Both the position numbers and the translations under genes were made by a program. The notes under the pieces were generated by a model, which saw only the letters and a program-made list of their open reading frames with translations, ran no database searches and had not been told where the DNA came from. A DNA stretch of 64,000 nucleotides from Pseudogymnoascus destructans (lineage: Eukaryota; Ascomycota; Leotiomycetes; Thelebolales; Thelebolaceae): assembly GCF_001641265.1 (NCBI RefSeq), contig NW_020167547.1, positions 305,091 through 369,090 on the forward strand, written 5' to 3'. Positions 52,322 to 63,500 of the stretch are shown one piece after another. The number at the start of each line of letters is the position of its first letter. Within the stretch, counting starts at the first letter, position 1.

Positions 52322-53929
52322 CTATATAGTTGCTGATTCCCCGAATCGCCGTCGGAGTTCCTCATTATATTTGATATTATCATCAACCTTTTGTTGAACA
52401 ACGTCCTCTGCATTCTCACACCAAAACTTCGACAGAACCTCCTCGAAGTCTGAATATAGTTCTGCTGAAAATGCAGGGCAGATGTGGTCCACAAGAAGAG
52501 TAAGCATAGCATTCGCCGACGATATACAATACCAATACCAAACTCCTTTTGAATCCCACGTGTCATGCATAGCTCCTGATATTGAAATGTTATGTTCTCC
52601 CAGACCCTGCTCTTCTTCCTCTAATATATCCATAAACTCCCGTCGTATTTCGCTGAACTTAATTAAGTGATCCTCTTCTATCTCGTCAATGCGTCGTCCA
52701 GTAAGCCAGTATGGTACTGCAAGCATTTCCGCAGGAAGAGCGCATATCCACTCAAGGTCGACAAGGCAAGTAAGGTTGCATTCCTTGTCGACAAAGATGT
52801 TGGAGGGATTGACGTCGGTAAGCTGCAGCAGAAACGGCCCATTACGGCGAGCACGGTTGATATATTGATGTGAGAGAGCCCGGAGTAGCATCCTCTGGGT
52901 CATCTGGGTACGGCAGTCTCCAGCGTCGTATACTGCGTTCGGGTTGTTGAGGAGGCGCTTGTCATGGAAGGTAATCATGTCGGATACGAAGGGCTCAGTA
53001 GACGCATAGGTGTCATCCTTTTGTGCTATCCTCTGTGTGCCTTCATTCTCTAGTGCTACTATTGTACATGTAAGCGGCCGGTTTGTCAGTGTCACAGCAC
53101 AATCGTCGTGGAACTGAAACGATCCTATTCTCGGCTGAGGTATACGGGCGAGAGACAAGATTATGCGTGATATGCCTTGGAACAACCTCCTCCTGCAAGC
53201 CGGGTCTTCCCGTTGTGCCTCCCACGTGTTTGAAAGCATCTCACCCGTGCTTGAGTCTATATACTCAAGCAGCATATAGGGCGTACGGAAATTGCTCCTC
53301 TTCTGGTGGGGCGTATATTGTGATAGGGTAGGGTATCGAAAGAGGCTATAAAAGCACTGCCAGAACAGGCGGGAGAGGCGCACATGGAGAGGTCGGTGCT
53401 CTGCGTGGGTAAATTGGCCGAACTAGACTCCAAACAGAATTAGGAACGGCACGGAATAGACTGTAGGAAGGTGGCTCACATGTCGGCTGTCCGAGAAGCC
53501 AAAGCCGTATAAGTGAGGGATACGGATATCAGGGCACTTATCCTGCATCCACATATATGCTCCCAACTCACAGCTGAGCTTCTCATCTACCGTGCCGGGG
53601 TATATGCTTTCGGCAAGCTTGTGTGGCATCGGGCATCGAAAGATAAGTTTCTTCGATAACTTGCCAAGATTTGCCTCAATAGGTACGCAAATATTGAAGC
53701 CGCCTTGGATCCATGTCGACTGCTCGAGGACAGTGTAGCTGAGCTCACTTCCTAATCCAAGGTGATGTTTAGCAATGGCTTCAATCTCTCTTCTCTCCTT
53801 CCAAAGTTCCTGCCGGAGCTCTGCTGCTGCAGGACCGTAACCTAGCTGGCGGATGACGTTCGCTTCTACTTTTTCAGCAGATTCGAATGTGATGGGGTTG
53901 CGACCGTGGAATTCGAGCGTAGTAGGCAT
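52322..53929 (-). CDS. Aminoglycoside-phosphotransferase-like (APH family) kinase
   Basis: Exons 53480-53929 and 52322-53422 give 516 residues; the 57-base intron (GTGAGC..TCTAG) joins GFSDSRH to FGQFTHAEHRP. The N-terminal lobe has FNICVPIEANL, LIFRCPMP and ELGAYMWMQDKCPDIRIPHL, the usual nucleotide-binding lobe layout of fungal APH-like proteins. The hinge region reads PYMLLEYIDSSTGEML. The catalytic loop is LTDVNPSNIF with Asp 353, lacking the His of the classical HGDxxxxN motif. The metal-binding Asp is 372 in CLVDLEW. Such kinase-fold genes are expanded in filamentous fungi and their substrates are unknown; antibiotic phosphorylation is not implied. No lesion is seen. Confidence 0.78.
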
Positions 53930-54190
53930 AGCAAAGAGCTGGTTTTGAGAGCCTGTCCTCTATACACGTCACGGAACTTTGTTGAGCATCACAATATAAG
54001 CTTTTGGTAGTATCAGCGACAGCCTCGGGATACGGGAAAACTATAATGCCGAACTTAAGACAAGGAGCCTTGTTCACGTCGGCACAGCATTCGCCCGACG
54101 CTTCAGCACGTGGTCTACGCGAATCGCCGATGCGTTAAAAGTAGCTCTCTGCCCACGTCCATCCAGCTTCCCCACCGTCTTCCCCACAAA

Positions 54191-54879
54191 ATGCCGTCCC
54201 AAGTTCTTGTTCAATTCGAGACAGGAGAATACCTAGACCTAAAGGCAGCGTTTGAAAAACGTCCTAAAGAGGCTCAAGACATTTATACGAAGTAATTCTC
54301 TTTGGGAACATTTCAACAAGAGTGCTTTCTTTGCTTAGGGTTGTGAGTATGTTCAGGGTTCGTCTTGAGGAGAATCAAGAACGCAAGCGGAGCAGACAAT
54401 ACGACGTGTACTCGATGCGTGCCGCCAGGGGGCGAATCCTGGATCCATTGAAGAGCGCTTTTACACATATGGACAAGAGTTTGCTATTATCGCGCTCTAC
54501 ATTGCCACGAATAATAACTACAAGGTCTTCAGAGACATTGGCGACCTTGACGCTAAAGATCGAGTCAAGCTCATCAAAGACGTTATTCGCCTCCCCCAGG
54601 AGCGCTACATAACTAATTTCGTGAATGAACTCAAAAGGTTACCAGTAGTGACCGACCATAAATCTTACCTATTTGCTAGACGCCGGGGGCGAATAAAGGG
54701 TAAGTAACTACACCAACATATTTAAGCCTCTACTAATCTTCATAGAAACACAACAGCTTATTCCTCCGCTAGCAAATATACGTTCAGATGCCTCACCGGC
54801 CCCTCAACCAGCGAATCAGCCCTCTCCGATCTCTCAGGCAACAAGTCCATTAAATCCTAGATATCATATTATTATATGA
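54191..54879 (+). CDS. Unknown protein of 184 residues, three exons
   Basis: Exons 54191-54291, 54380-54699 and 54746-54879 join with GT..AG introns of 88 and 46 bases, the second with a ctactaat branch point. The protein begins MPSQVLVQFETGEYLDLKAA and continues TIRRVLDACRQGANPGSIEE, then FYTYGQEFAIIALYIATNNN, VKLIKDVIRLPQERYITNFV and a basic SYLFARRRGRIK before a Pro/Gln-rich tail. I do not recognise the family. The final residues run into the AT-rich repeats next to the hAT element, so the original end may be lost. The first acceptor was chosen because it is the only AG that leads into the long conserved-looking frame. Confidence 0.45.
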
Positions 54880-55011
54880 TATCATGATATATTGTCAGAA
54901 TTATGGTGTATGATATTGTCAGCATATTACATCTTGCGATATTGTATCACGCCATATATCATGATATTAATATGGTGATATAGCAATATATTACAATACT
55001 AACAATATACC
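54860..55011. repeat. AT-rich subterminal-type repeats at the hAT end
   Basis: Variants of atgatattgtcag and gatattaatatg repeat over about 150 bases, with palindromic words such as atatcatgatat. They probably belong to the end of the hAT element, but I could not fix its terminal repeat or its 8-base duplication. Confidence 0.5.
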
Positions 55012-55394
55012 TTGCTGTCATCTACTCTCGACCCGTCGTCACTAATTCAATTATCTACCCAAGCTGTGCCTCCTCCCCTGTACCAGGATTTTAGGCACTC
55101 TAATGCCTCAACTGACTCAACTCCAAGCCTATTCCTCCTTTCAATAATTGTGAGAGCGGCACTGGAAAATAGGCGTTCAGGCTCGGCAGACATCGCTGGT
55201 ATTGACAGTATGTCTAATGCCATCACCGCCAGGTTGGGATAGGTTGCATGCTGTGCTGGCTCCATCCACCAGGACTTTGGGTCAACTTCTGGTGTAATAC
55301 CTGCCAGGCAGTACTTGATATACTCATCAATAACTGGTGGCTGCCGCCTCTTCTGCTCAAGCCAGATTTGATGCTCAGTCTTCTCCTGTACTAG

Positions 55395-55851
55395 TGTAAT
55401 GATGTATGACTACAGTATTCCGGCTCGCCCGGAATACGCGTAACATGCTTTATATACCACATGTACTGTAACGGCGGCACCCGTTACAATTATCCCCCCT
55501 ATAGTCCGTGACGTCCCGGCACGGATGTAGAGGCTTCTAGCGTATCATCTCGTACTTGCTTCTAGGCCCGTTACTACTCAGGATGCTAAGGTGTGTATAT
55601 AATAGCTTAAGCCCCAAGGACGCCCCCTTGTCAGCCAGGTAAGGAATTACACTGATTGCTCGCTTAGCCCACCCAACTAGCGAGCCAATCAAAACCCATT
55701 GACCAGTGAGCCGGAATACTCTTGTAATGATGTACGGTTACGCTCGCGCTACATCCCACTGAGCCAAAAAGACTACAGTATTCCGGCTCACCCGGAATAT
55801 GCGTAACATGCTTTATATACCACATGTACTGTAACGACGGCACCCATTACA
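55395..55851 (-). mobile_element. 457-base LTR mini-retrotransposon (TRIM-like)
   Basis: Two direct repeats, 55395-55488 (94 bases) and 55723-55851 (129 bases), both start TGTAATGATGTA and end TTACA; the shorter one lacks an internal stretch of about 35 bases. Between them are only 234 bases with no coding frame. The whole is flanked by ACTAG on both sides (55390-55394, 55852-55856). Read on the minus strand, a G-rich tract (ctatagggggg) lies just before the 3' repeat, like a polypurine tract. This is the layout of a terminal-repeat retrotransposon in miniature. It sits in the hAT transposase gene. Confidence 0.75.
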
Positions 55852-56324
55852 ACTAGCTCATTTGATGACATTACTAGTTGAGGTGTTGGCTTGTATTGCT
55901 CGTCCCAAAATAGCTGCATAGATGCCTTTGCTGTTACTATCCAAGTGCTCTCCCAGTTGTCTTCAATCCAAGTCCATTTTTGAAAGGGTACTAATACCAT
56001 GGCTACAATATAAGCTGGAGATCGTTCAGTCAGGCTATAGTACTTGTCTAATTTAGACCAGGCTGAATTGATACAAGGGCTAATATGAGAATCGTTGATA
56101 TACTCAAGTTTGCCAAGTTCAAGCTGCTCAAGTAGAAATTCCATTGTTGAGAGAATATGCTCAATTGTTGCCCTTTGGCCCTCTGTTGCTAGTGTTGCTT
56201 GATGAAAGAACTTAAGAAAGTGGTGGATATTTGTTAGTACGACCCAGTCAATTGCCAAGTTTATATGCTCTTGGATAGCGCAGTCGATCATAGCATACCA
56301 GGAGTTCTATCGAGTCTTGTTATC

Positions 56325-57234
56325 TGTAATGGTGGGTGCACCAGATGTGAGAATCTAGCCACCCAAGGAAGGGATGAATTTACTAAGACAACACACTGTC
56401 TTAGAAAACAGAGCCAAAGGGTCGTAGCTTAGACTATTCCACAACGCAGCAATCAGGTGTGTGATGTAGTGAAGTGGTTCAGACAAGTTGCAACAAATGT
56501 TGAGTCTGGGAACTCAGGGGTAAGTCAGAGGTTAACAGCTCACTGACTTTTCAGAAACAAGGAGTAACAAGATCAATGCTTGGAAGCTTGGAAAAGATGT
56601 GGAAGTATGTGATAGTCAATTTACTGTATTGTCTGCTTGCCCTTTCTTAAGGAAAGGGCAATCCTATTTATGCTAAAGGAGTGTAGTTCTCTCATTTTTC
56701 AAGACTTTCCATGACTTACCAGGCTTGGTAACTGTAGTCGACGTAAGAGAATCCCATAGAACCATCTCTTAGGTTCGTAGCCTATAGGAAGTAAAAGGAG
56801 GTCCAAGGTCAGAGTACCCCTATAGACAAATTATGTCATAGACAAATTATGTCATAACTTAACCAATCTTGTGGGTAACTAAAGAGCGATGACATGTAAT
56901 GAATCATAGAGGTTTGTAGGAGCTTTTAGAGCTATCGTTCATGCTCCTAGGCCTCTAGTTGGTAGAGATATGTCATGTGGTAGTATGAGTGATGTCATGT
57001 AATGAATCATAGAGGGTTGTAGAGATATGCTATGTGGTAATATCGGCCCAGTAACTAAGGAGCGATGACGTGTAATGAATCATAGATGGTTGTAGCAATC
57101 GTTGAGTAGTATTGCTCTTGTTGTTGGTGTGATAAGCCAAAATATGTATAGTGACTTGTAGGTTTGAGGAGGAGATTTCCAAGTTTGCTCTTGAGTTTGA
57201 TAGCAAACTGAGTGCAACGAATGTCAGTATGACA
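56325..57234 (-). mobile_element. Solo LTR of the 58484 family
   Basis: 910 bases, TGTAATGG..TATGACA. The flanking five bases are ttatc and tgatc, matching at four of five, so the duplication has decayed by one change. It shares the doubled tagacaaattatgtca and the extra 3' segment with the copy at 6241, forming a second subfamily. Confidence 0.88.
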
Positions 57235-58483
57235 TGATCCCTGACTAGACGCTTGCCAGAACTGAGCTTGACAAAGGCCGCAATTCGTTGTGGAGATCTT
57301 TGAATATATACTACAATATTATGAAGCTTTCCAAGAGGACCTTTCCGACACCAGCTCTCCATTTCAAGCTCAGAAGGGGTATCAGAACTGCCTTGATTGT
57401 TCTCTTGTGATAGGGCTTCTTCTTCAGTTGAAAAGAGAAAGGCCTGAGCAGTTAAATTGATAATATGACCATTACAACGAAGTCGGTGATGAATTGGATT
57501 GTATTCGAACTGTTCCTGTAGTACTAAACAATATAGTTAGTTATTGGTAATAGCTATTTCTAAGAGGAATAACTTGCAGGAAGAAAGCGCTCTCATCATA
57601 GTTTCATTGTTCTCAGCATTGTCCATCATAAAATAGACAACCTTCGAGGCAATTCCATACTCCTCAATAATTCTCATAATTAGTCTTGCCTGATTATCAC
57701 CAGTATGTCGTCCTTCCAATTCTCTCAAAGCTAGAACTGACTGTCAGAGGTCTCCATTATCTGCAAAGTAGTGACCAATTATACCGAGAAGCGCTTTAGA
57801 GTTGGTAGAGGTCCATAGATCAACTGTGAAATGATTCTTAGACTGCGCAGATTGAAGACCTTGTTGTATACGTTGCCTCTCCGATTCGTAGGCTGTGAGG
57901 GTCCAATTTTTGATAGTGTGGTGGTCTGTAGGCAGCCAGGAATTGATGCCGGGATTGAGGAAGAAGAGAAGGTCTCTAAATTCTGAATACTCTACCATTC
58001 GAAATGGAACTGAACAACGGGAGATCCATCGTACAAATAGCTGTTTGAGTGTTGCTGGGTTGATAGTAGTAGAGAAGAATCTAGACATCGACGCTTTTTC
58101 TGGTTCTCTTCTCCATGTCGAAAGGCAGATGCAATACTAAGTTGTTGAGAGATGGCACGTTGCTCTTTCTCCTCATCTGTGATGTTATGCTCTGTTTGTA
58201 GATGTCGTGCAATAAATGCTGTACCTCCAGATTCTCTATACTCTCATGAGCAGTATTGACATCGCCAGTAGACATATTTGCCTTGAGTATATATAGTATT
58301 TACTGGACCAGGCATATGCTTCCAAACAAATGAGGTACGAGGGCATTTCTTACTTCTAATTGACTCTGTCAACTGGGTGGATTGTTGAGTTGCAGAGGCA
58401 GGTATTGATACGTGAGATTCAACAAACATATCAGGATCTAACATTGAGGGAATAGTTGATTTTGGTACTAGTGAGGCCATATT

Positions 58484-59377
58484 TGTCATACTGACATTCG
58501 TTGCACTCAGTTTGCTATCAAACTCAAGAGCAAACTTAGAAATCTCCTCCTCAAACCTACAAGTCAACATACATATCTTGGCTTATCACATCAACAACAG
58601 AAGCAATACTACTCAACGATTGCTGCAAACTCTTCTACTACATCTGTTTATGCTACATACATCACGGCATATCATTTGGACACTCATTGAACAAGTTATT
58701 AAGAAAATCTCCTCCTTAAGGGGGTGGGCCAATACTACCACATGGCATATCTCTACCAACTAGAGGCCTAGGAACATGAACGATAGCTCTAGAAGCTTCT
58801 ACAACCCTCTATGATTCATTACACGTCATCAGTCCTTAGTTACCCACAAGACTTGGTTAAGTTATGACATAATTTGTCTATAGGTACTCTGACCTTGGAC
58901 CTCCTTTTCACTTCCTATAGGCTAGGAACCCAAGAGATGGTTCTATGGGATTCTCTTACGTCGACTACAGTTACCAAGCCTGGTTAGTCATGGAAAGTCT
59001 TGGAAAATGAGAGAACTACACTCCTTTAGCATAAATAGGATTGCCCTTTCCTTAAGAAAGGGCAAGCAGACAATACAGTAAATCGACTAGCACATACTTC
59101 TACGTCTTTTCCAAGCTTCCAAGCATTGATCTTGTTATTCTCTGTTTTTGAAAAGTCAGTGAGGTGCTAACCTCTGACTTACCCCTGAGTTCTCAGACTC
59201 AACATTTGTTGCAACTTGTCTAAACCACTTCACCACATCATACACCTGATTGCTGCGTTGTGGAATAGTCTAAGCTACAACCCTTTGGCTCTGTTTCCTA
59301 AGACAGTGTGTTGTCTTAGTAAATTCATCCCTTCCTTGGGTGGCTAGATTCTCATATCTGGTGCACCCACCATTACA
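58484..59377 (+). repeat. 5' LTR of the last Gypsy element
   Basis: 894 bases from TGTCATACTGACATTCG to CCACCATTACA, directly followed by ccttgcctgcttcaagc, where the primer-binding site would be. The target bases on the left are atatt. Confidence 0.92.
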
Positions 59378-59429
59378 CCTTGCCTGCTTCAAGCTTCAAC
59401 TATTTCTATAGCAGCACTTCGATACTACA

Positions 59430-60437
59430 ATGGAGGACGACCAAGCTCCTACAACTACTGCTGAACAGCAGATGCAACAACTGTTTGCCTTTATACAAAC
59501 TATAGCAAACAAACTTGAGAATTTGGAAAACACCTTTCAAGCCAACACTTCAGCAACACAATCTTCAACTCAGACACATCATACAGAGCTTCCCACAGCT
59601 CCTCTGGCTATTTCGAGTACCCCAGGTGCACTTCCTAAAGTGCAAACACCAGATTTATACCATGGAGACAGGAGGAAGTTGAAGGGATTCCTTATGCAAC
59701 TGGACATCTACTTCACCCTCAGGCCTCATCAGTTCACCTCAGACATTCAGAAGATCTATTTTGCTGCCAGCTACCTCCGTGGATCTGCATTCAACTTCTT
59801 TGAGCCATATCTTAGAAGACTTAGTGGCAACAACCAAAATACCACTACACCTTTGATTACCTCTTATGACCAGTTTCAAGAGGAACTTACCAGGACCTTT
59901 GGAGACATCAACGAAACTGCTACAGCAGAAAGAGAGCTACAGAAGCTATGTCAAAAGACCTCTGCTGCTCAGTATACAACAGAATTTAGGAGAATCACTT
60001 CTCACTTGACTTGGAATGAAGAAGCCTTAGTCTTCACTTACTACCAAGGGCTCAAGAGCTCTATTAAGGATGAACTCAGCAAAGAAGAACGCCCTACAAC
60101 ACTTCAAACGCTTATAGAGAAAGCTGTCAGACTTGATGATAGGCTTTTTGAAAGAAGAAAGGAGAAGAACCAAGACTGGCATCCAACAAGAAATTTCAAC
60201 AATTACACCTCTACACCAACTGCTAAGGACTCAGCACCTGAACCTATGGACTTAGACGCCTCTATAAAGAGATCTACAGCAAATCCAGCACCTCAGCCTA
60301 CAGGAAACCCTCAAAAACTGAAAAGGGGTAAACTTACCCCTCAAGAAAGAAACACAGAATGGACAACAACCTTTGTTTATACTGTGGCAAAGGGGACACA
60401 GAATTCAGGAGTGCTATTCAGCACGAGGGAGTGCTGA
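59430..60437 (+). pseudogene. Gag of the last Gypsy element
   Basis: The frame starts MEDDQAPTTTAEQQMQQLFA with a coiled-coil-like stretch. The Gag core has LYHGDRRKLKGFLMQLDIYF, IYFAASYLRGSAFNFFEPYL, ELTRTFGDINETATAERELQ and FTYYQGLKSSIKDELSKEE. A PMDLDASI motif precedes the zinc knuckle. The knuckle is lost in this frame (FVYTVAKGTQNS), but a neighbouring frame reads CLYCGKGDTEF-like sequence, so a one-base shift near 60370 destroys it. Confidence 0.8.
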
Positions 60438-60559
60438 TTCAAAACATATAGCAGCCTCAGACACAGTCACAACTGCTATTCCTGAAAAACTTGAAAAATC
60501 CTAGCAGGCACAACTTCAACTGAGACTATAACTTCTCCCCTAGACAACAAAGATGTGTC

Positions 60560-63500
60560 GATGGTGCTTTCTCAGAGTCTCACACACCTGTTAATCGTAT
60601 TCAACTCCATTTCAAACAACAGGTGTTGTCTACAAGGGCTATGATAGACTCAGGGGCAACAGGCAACTTTATATCTCAAGACCTCATCTTGACACACCAG
60701 TTACCTACAATTCCCAAACGCACTCCAGAGTTGCTCCGAGTCATTGATGGAACTCCTATCAGTTCAGGTTCCATTACCTGCAACACCCAGTACTCAAACT
60801 TGAGATTCCCTAGGAAAATCAACATTTTCAGACACCATCTCTTTAGATGTTATACCAATGAGTACCCAGTTATCCTAGGTCTTCCATGGCTTCAAAGGCA
60901 TGATCCAACTATCAATTGGAAGCATTTATCGCTTGGGTTTAGCTCAAATCCTGAGCTCAATACTGAAAACCTTCAAGCCTCAGTTACCCCTATTCAGGTC
61001 CAAGACTCAAACTTGTCCCAGATCAAGGATTTTGACCAAACTATGGACGATATATCATCTCTGATATGGGTTAAACCTTTCCAACCTGTCCTGGAGATAG
61101 CAGCTACTTCAGATTTGGAGAAATCATCTCAGGAGGTCATTTTGCCTTTAGCATACCAAGACTACCAACATCTTTTGACAAGGCAAAGGCATCAATTCTG
61201 CCAAAGCACCAGCCTTATGACCATGAGATACCACTCGCAGAAGGCTCAATGCCTCCCTACGGCCCTATCTACTCTCTATCTGAATTAGAGCTGAAACTCT
61301 CAGAGAATACCTAGATGAGAACCTTAGTTCTGGCTTTATCAGACCTTCTTCCTCACCAGCAGGAGCTCCCATTCTCTTTGTCAAGAAGAAAGATGGCTCC
61401 TTGCGTCTCTGTGTTGATTATAGGGGCCTTAATGCAGTCACTGTTAAAAACAGATATGCTTTACCCCTTATCCCTGAGCTCATAGATAGGCTCTCTTCAG
61501 CAAGGATCTTTACCAAGTTAGATCTCAGGGGAGCTTATAACCTGATACGCATCAAGGAGGTGATGAGTGGAAGACAGCATTCAGAACACGCTATGGTCAT
61601 TTTGAATACCAGGTAATGCCTTTTGGGTTGCCAATGCACCTGCTTCTTTCCAAGCTCTCATGAATGATATTCTAAGACCTTACTTGGATATCTTTGTTGT
61701 TGTCTACTTAGACGACATTCTTATATACTCTTTAGACACTCAAGAGCATGTTCTACATGTTAGACAAGTCTTAGAGAAGCTATCTCAAGCACAACTCTTT
61801 TGCAAATTGAGAAATGTCTTTTCCATATGTCTCAAGTTGATTTCTTAGGACATAGAATTTCAACAGAAGGCATTCAGATGGACCCTGAAAAGACAAAAGC
61901 AGTACAAACGTGGCCTATTCCTTCCAGCATTAAAGAGTTCAGTCTTTCCTTGGGTTTGCCAACTATTACAGGAGGTTTATACCAAGATATACATCCTTGG
62001 CTTTACCCTTACTCAATTATTCACAAGGACACTTTGTATCACTGGGATAAGACACAGCAAGATTCTTTCGATGCTCTTAAAGGAGAATTTAAAGAAGGGA
62101 AAATGTTACTACACTTTAACCCTTGAAACCTGCCACTCTGAGACAGATGCCTCAGATTTTGCCATTTCTGGAATCTTATACCAAGCTCCAAAAGACAACC
62201 AAGAAGAGCTACAGCCTGTGGCATTTTACTCAAGAAAGCTATCAGCAGCTGAACAAAACTATCCCATTACAGACAAGGAACTGCTTGCCATAGTATGTTC
62301 TCTAAAGCATTGGAGATGCTACCTTGAAGGGGCAAACTATCCTATCACTATTTACAGTGACCATTCAAATCTCTTGACCTTTACAACCACTAAACAGCTC
62401 AATCGACGACAAGCAAGGTGGTCTGAACAACTAGGAGGTTTTGACTTTGTTATAAACATGTCTCAGGGGCCAGATCAAAGAGCAGATCTCTCTCAAGAAG
62501 ACATGACTACCAAGATTCTGCTAAAACTAGCAATACAAAGGCTCTGCTAGACTCAGCAAAGCTTATAGCAGCATCTTTAAGCAACCCTAGTACTACAGAG
62601 GACTTAGGGGTAAACTTATCCCTCAAGACCAAGTTGCCCCCATTACCTCTTCTCAGGAACCAGAGACCTTTAAGACTATACAACCCTCAGCAACACTTCT
62701 TAAAGCATTCAAAGATGCTTACAACCATGATCCCTTTGCGAAAAGAACTTGGAATACCTCCAGAAGAAAGGTTCTCTCTTGAGAAAGTTGGACTACAGAA
62801 TTTCTCAAAAATCAGCATGGACTTCTCTTATTCAAGAACTATATCTATGTCCCAAGGATAACGATTACAGCTACACTCCTACAGCAGTTCCATGATGCTC
62901 CAGCTGCAGGGCACTTTGGCTTTGCAAAAACTTATGAACTTCTAACAAGAAAGTTCTACTGGCCTAGTCTAAGGACTACTCTTCAAGACTATATATCTTC
63001 TTGCACTACTTGCAACTTGAACAAACCTACACGGCAAAAGCCCTATGGCCTCTTGCAGCCTCTACCTATACCAGAACGCCCATGGGACTCCATATCCATT
63101 GACTTTATAGTCAAGTTGCCTCCTTCTATCCCAAAAGGGGGTGCTACCCTTATGACTCTATCCTTGTGGTGGTAGAAAGGCTCACAAAAATGGCACACTT
63201 TGAGCTTGCAATGAGACTATTACAGCTTCTAAACTTGCGTGGCTATTCCTCAAGGTGGTCTTTAAATATCATGGAATTCCTGGACACTGGATCTCAGATA
63301 GGGAGCAGTTTTCACTTCAACTTTTTTAAGGAGTTCTCTAAACTCTTAAACATGGAAACAACGCTTCTCTACAGCTTATCACCTCAAACAGATGGCCAGA
63401 CAGAGAGAGTCAACTCTGTACTTGAACAATATCTAAGAATTTATACAAACTATGCTCAAGACAACTGGGCAGATCTTCTCCATCTTGCAGAATTTACTTA

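Larger units (their letters stand above)
55047..58480 (-). pseudogene. hAT transposase with BED zinc finger
   Basis: From 58480 the protein starts MASLVPKSTIPSMLDPDM and has a BED-type zinc finger (FVWKHMPGPVNTIY, YWRCQYC, then a HLQTEH-like end in the next frame). The core follows: FLNPGINSWLPTDHHTIKNW, FTVDLWTSTNSKALLGIIGH, then a TGA at 57744-57746, then RELEGRHTGDNQARLIMRII and VVYFMMDNAENN. After the solo LTR come IQEHINLAIDWVVLTNIHHF and YIVAMVLVPFQKW, and after the mini-element the C-terminal hAT dimerisation domain (PNLAVMALDILSIPAMSAEP, ERLFSSAALTIIERRNRLG). Stops and shifts in several places show it is inactive. Confidence 0.85.
55012..58483 (-). mobile_element. hAT-family DNA transposon, broken by two insertions
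   Basis: The minus-strand transposase gene starts at 58480 and ends at 55047. It is cut by an LTR mini-element (55395-55851) and a solo LTR (56325-57234), and its 5' end abuts the LTR of the Gypsy element at 58484, only three bases before the start codon. The element ends were not identified with certainty. Confidence 0.8.

Noticed and set aside
52322..53929. Antibiotic resistance function for the APH-like kinase
   Set aside because: Fungal genomes carry many such kinase-fold genes without any link to aminoglycosides, and the classical catalytic His is missing here.
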